A stretch of 64,000 nt of DNA from an uncultured Jannaschia sp. (GTDB taxonomy: Bacteria > Pseudomonadota > Alphaproteobacteria > Rhodobacterales > Rhodobacteraceae), in the NCBI GenBank assembly GCA_947494145.1, contig CANLTZ010000002.1, forward strand, positions 124,001 to 188,000. The letters are read 5' to 3'. The notes under the pieces are model-generated. The model saw nothing but the letters and a program-made list of their open reading frames with translations. It was not told where the DNA came from and ran no database searches. The translations under genes were made by a program, and so were the position numbers. Below, one piece after another: positions 61,418-64,000 of this stretch; the stretch's first letter is position 1; each line of letters starts with the position of its first letter.

Positions 61418-62194
61418 ATGCGTTTAGTCCTGTTTCTTATCTCGCTCTGCCTTGCTGCCCCTGCTTTGGCTTGTGGCGGCTTGGAGCCCTGCCGTCTGGG
61501 CGACCGGTCCTATCACGTGGTCCCACCCGAGGGCTGGGACGGGACATCCCCCCTGCCGGTTCTGTTGCATTTCCACGGCTGGGGACGGCTGGGAAGGGTC
61601 CCTGTGCAAAGCCCAAGGACGGGCGGCGCGGCGAACGGCGCGGGCGTGCTTTTCGTGGCCCCAGACGGGCTTGGCCGCACATGGGCCTTCCGGCGCGATG
61701 GTGGCGTGGACACGCCGTTCGCGCTTGACGTTCTGGGCGACGTGGCCCGACGCTTTCCGACCGAGGGCCAGCCCATCGTGGTGTCGGGCTATAGCTGGGG
61801 CGCGCTGATGGCTGCGCGCTTTGCCTGCGAAAGCGGCGCTCAGATCGACGCCTTGCTGTTGATTGCGGGCGCCTTCCCGCCCGACTTGCCTTGCCAGGGC
61901 CGTCCCGCTCGGGTGAGCCATGTCCATGGCACCACCGATACGGTGCTTGATTTTCCTTATGGTCCCAATGGTGAGACGACCGCGGCCGTCGCGCTTTGGC
62001 GCAGCCAGTTGGGGTGCGCAGACGAAACCCGCCAGTTCGAATGGAAAGCGGTGGAATGGTTGACCCATACGCGACACGAATGGGATTGCGCCGATGGCCT
62101 TGTGACCATGGATGTCCACGACGCCAGCCATCTAATCCCCCGTGGCTGGGTTGCGCGCCATCTGTCGGAGATTCTTTCCGCCCCCGGTGGCTGA
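61418..62194 (+). CDS. secreted alpha/beta-hydrolase, PHB-depolymerase/LpqC-like esterase
   Basis: A 258-residue protein with a signal peptide (MRLVLFLISLCLAAPALA). The nucleophile serine is in VSGYSWGALMAARFA (about residues 124-138), preceded by LPVLLHFHGWG (the oxyanion-region HG) and VAPDGLGRTWAF. A catalytic-type aspartate (VHGTTDTV) and a late HDASHLIP histidine complete the triad. It resembles feruloyl-esterase/polyhydroxybutyrate-depolymerase-like enzymes; the real substrate is unknown. It follows the M48 gene by 55 bp in the same direction. Confidence 0.87.
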   Translation: MRLVLFLISLCLAAPALACGGLEPCRLGDRSYHVVPPEGWDGTSPLPVLLHFHGWGRLGRVPVQSPRTGGAANGAGVLFVAPDGLGRTWAFRRDGGVDTPFALDVLGDVARRFPTEGQPIVVSGYSWGALMAARFACESGAQIDALLLIAGAFPPDLPCQGRPARVSHVHGTTDTVLDFPYGPNGETTAAVALWRSQLGCADETRQFEWKAVEWLTHTRHEWDCADGLVTMDVHDASHLIPRGWVARHLSEILSAPGG

Positions 62195-62263
62195 CTTTGC
62201 GCTGGATCAAGGCGCGCGCCTTTACTCTGCGCCACAGAAGAACCCAAACAGGGGAGATACCGC

Positions 62264-62530
62264 ATGGCCCGATCCAAGCCGCTGGGCGATATCCGCACGC
62301 ATCTGATGCTGCTGCGCACCATGGCCGCAGAGACCGGGACAGACACCGTCCTGGCCTTTGAGGATGGTCGTCTGGCGCCGGAAGAATGGGCCGATGCCGT
62401 CACCCGTTGCCGCCATTGTGGCTGGGCCGGAGCTTGCACAGCCTGGCTGGCCGAGCCCGAAGACCGGCCCCGCGACATTCCTGCCGCCTGTGCCAATGCG
62501 CACTTGTTGGAGCGTGTGAAGGCGGAATAG
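62264..62530 (+). CDS. DUF6455 family protein
   Basis: An 88-residue protein of the DUF6455 family common in Rhodobacteraceae. Landmarks are LGDIRTHLMLLRTMAAETGTD and the CRHCGWAGACTAWL cysteine motif (about residues 50-63) with a late CANAHLLERV, four cysteines in all that could bind a metal or a cluster. Function unknown. Start at 62264 is the only ATG near the beginning. It converges on rimO. Confidence 0.85.
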   Translation: MARSKPLGDIRTHLMLLRTMAAETGTDTVLAFEDGRLAPEEWADAVTRCRHCGWAGACTAWLAEPEDRPRDIPAACANAHLLERVKAE

Positions 62531-62654
62531 GGGGCTATTGCTGGTTGGCCGCGCTGCGCGTGGCCCTGCGTCCTTCGGGCTAGAGTTTGGTCCTGGGGGT
62601 GACGAGCAAAAGGTTGAAATGAACAAGAGCGGGTCAGGTCCTTTGAGAACCGGC

Positions 62655-64000
62655 CTAAACCAACCGGCCCCAAAGGTCGTATTCCGACGCCTCGTCGACC
62701 TCGACGGTGACGATTTGGCCGGGGCTTAGGGCCTCGAACCCTGTATCTATGAAAAGGTTCCCGTCGATTTCGGGTGCATCCGACTTGGTCCGGCAGGTCG
62801 CGCCTTCGTCATCGATCTCGTCCACGATCACGTCCAGCCGTCGGCCCACCTTGGCGGCCAGCTTGGCCGCGGAAATGGCCTGGGCCTTCTCCATGAAACG
62901 CGCGAAGCGCTCGGCCTTCACGTCTTCGGGCACGTGGTCCGGCAAGGCGTTGGAGCGGGCCCCAGCCACGTTTTCATACTGAAACGCCCCAACCCGGTCG
63001 AGCTGTGCCTCGTCCAGCCAATCCAAGAGCGTCTGGAACTCCGCTTCCGTTTCGCCCGGATAGCCCACGATGAAGGTGGAGCGCAGGGCGATGTCGGGGC
63101 AGATGCCGCGCCATTCGGCGATGCGGTCCAGCGTCTTTTCTGCATGGGCAGGCCGCGCCATGCGCCGCAGCGTGTCGGGATGGGCGTGTTGGAACGGCAC
63201 GTCCAGATAGGGCAGCACAATGCCATCGGCCATCAGGGGGACCAGGTCGCGCACGAATGGGTAGGGGTACACGTAATGCAGCCGCACCCAGGCGCCCAGA
63301 CCCCCCAGATCCCGCGCCAGGTCCACGATGTGTGAACCCGCGCCCGCGCGATCCTTCCAATCCGTCCCATAGGCAGAGGTATCCTGGCTGATCACCAGAA
63401 GCTCCTTCACCCCCGCCTCCACCAGCTTTTCCGCCTCGCGGATCACTGCCTTGGCGGGCCGGGACGCAAGTCGGCCGCGCATATCGGGGATGATGCAGAA
63501 CTTGCACTTGTGGTTACAGCCCTCTGCGATCTTGAGGTAGCTGTAATGCCGAGGCGTCAGCGTCACGCCCGAGGCGGGCAGCAGGTCAACGAATGGGTCC
63601 GGCGCGGGCGGCACCGCGGCGTGGACGGCGTCCAGCACTTGCTCATATTGGTGCGGCCCGGTCACGGCCAGCACCGTGGGATGGGCGCCGGTGATGTAGT
63701 CGGGCTCCGCCCCCAAGCAGCCTGTGACGATGACGCGACCATTTTCGCGCAGCGCCTCCCCGATGGCATCCAGGCTTTCAGCTTTGGCGCTGTCGAGAAA
63801 GCCGCAGGTATTCACGATGACCGCTTCGGCGCCTGCGTAATCCGGACTGATCGCATATCCCTCGGCCCGGAGCCGGGTCAGAATGCGTTCGCTGTCCACC
63901 AGGGCTTTTGGACAGCCCAGGCTAACCATACCGATTTTCGGCTGGCCGGGCCGCGCATCGGACGGCAGCACGGCGCGGGGCGCCAGGTCTGGGCGAAGAT
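62655..64000 (-). CDS. rimO: ribosomal protein S12 methylthiotransferase RimO (5' end beyond window)
   Basis: Radical-SAM enzyme that adds a methylthio group to Asp88 of ribosomal protein S12. The N-terminal MTTase domain ([43 protein letters not shown]) holds the first cluster's cysteines. The radical-SAM CxxxCxxC reads CNHKCKFC, and a C-terminal TRAM domain ends at [14 protein letters not shown]. The frame stays open to the window edge (reading LRPDLAPRA upstream), which agrees with the longer N-terminus of Rhodobacter RimO, so the start lies outside. A GTG at 63971 would lose these residues. About 448 codons are visible. Confidence 0.96.
   Translation of the reverse strand, partial: LRPDLAPRAVLPSDARPGQPKIGMVSLGCPKALVDSERILTRLRAEGYAISPDYAGAEAVIVNTCGFLDSAKAESLDAIGEALRENGRVIVTGCLGAEPDYITGAHPTVLAVTGPHQYEQVLDAVHAAVPPAPDPFVDLLPASGVTLTPRHYSYLKIAEGCNHKCKFCIIPDMRGRLASRPAKAVIREAEKLVEAGVKELLVISQDTSAYGTDWKDRAGAGSHIVDLARDLGGLGAWVRLHYVYPYPFVRDLVPLMADGIVLPYLDVPFQHAHPDTLRRMARPAHAEKTLDRIAEWRGICPDIALRSTFIVGYPGETEAEFQTLLDWLDEAQLDRVGAFQYENVAGARSNALPDHVPEDVKAERFARFMEKAQAISAAKLAAKVGRRLDVIVDEIDDEGATCRTKSDAPEIDGNLFIDTGFEALSPGQIVTVEVDEASEYDLWGRLV

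Overview
The window is a gene-dense, GC-rich stretch of an alphaproteobacterial chromosome. Family content points to the Rhodobacteraceae (roseobacter group): an Mcl1-type malyl-CoA lyase of the ethylmalonyl-CoA pathway, the aerobic cobalamin genes cobO/cobN/cobW with DUF1636, a DUF6455 protein, a YcjX/YcjF pair and an alphaproteobacterial SMC. This taxonomic call is inference from gene content. No rRNA, tRNA, CRISPR array, insertion sequence or prophage was recognised.

Layout. 1-3.8 kb: dapA, an MFS exporter, smpB and a second MFS carrier, all forward. 4-7.7 kb: an FMN-dependent alpha-hydroxy-acid dehydrogenase, diverging from a Tat-exported nitroreductase-like protein and a MarR regulator with two tandem palindromic operator candidates, then truA. 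7.8-11.9 kb: ycjX, ycjF and a cyclic-nucleotide-domain/thioredoxin-reductase fusion. 12-15.3 kb: a secreted SGNH hydrolase with RTX repeats, a 34-residue membrane peptide and an FAD monooxygenase. 15.5-19.1 kb: ileS, which has an AT-richer patch in its editing domain, coupled to a macro-domain protein and a DUF3253 protein.

19-32.6 kb: a glycosyltransferase 61, then a scattered cobalamin region: cobO, a periplasmic glycoamylase-like protein, cobN, psuG, a phytanoyl-CoA-dioxygenase-like gene, a GNAT, cobW and a CbiM-like metal permease headed by a clear cobalamin riboswitch. An approximately 890-bp gene-poor stretch with a 26-bp perfect palindrome lies before the glycoamylase. 32.8-37.1 kb: smc and a transglutaminase-like protease.

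37-46 kb (reverse): an acetate-type locus of acs, a zinc-type adk, DUF4212, a VC_2705-class sodium:solute symporter, a cNMP/CBS/DUF294 protein, a small membrane protein and a membrane-bound DnaQ-like exonuclease. In outline, uptake, activation to acetyl-CoA (releasing AMP) and AMP recycling are encoded together with a probable nucleotide-sensing protein. 46-48.4 kb: DUF1636-cobC-cobD, coupled by start/stop overlaps, which completes the cobalamin genes seen here.

48.7-64 kb: housekeeping and accessory genes: a receiver-like protein, glutathionyl-hydroquinone reductase, an MFS exporter behind a MerR-like palindrome, greA, a DinB protein, argH with a small lipoprotein, a TlpA-like thioredoxin, mcl1, a 5TM protein with a degenerate GGDEF domain, accA, a DCC thiol oxidoreductase, an M48 lipoprotein protease, an esterase, DUF6455 and rimO, which runs off the right edge.

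The strongest unexplained structure is a 115-bp imperfect-palindrome repeat present three times (29.2, 48.5 and 59.7 kb), always between genes, with no transposase nearby.
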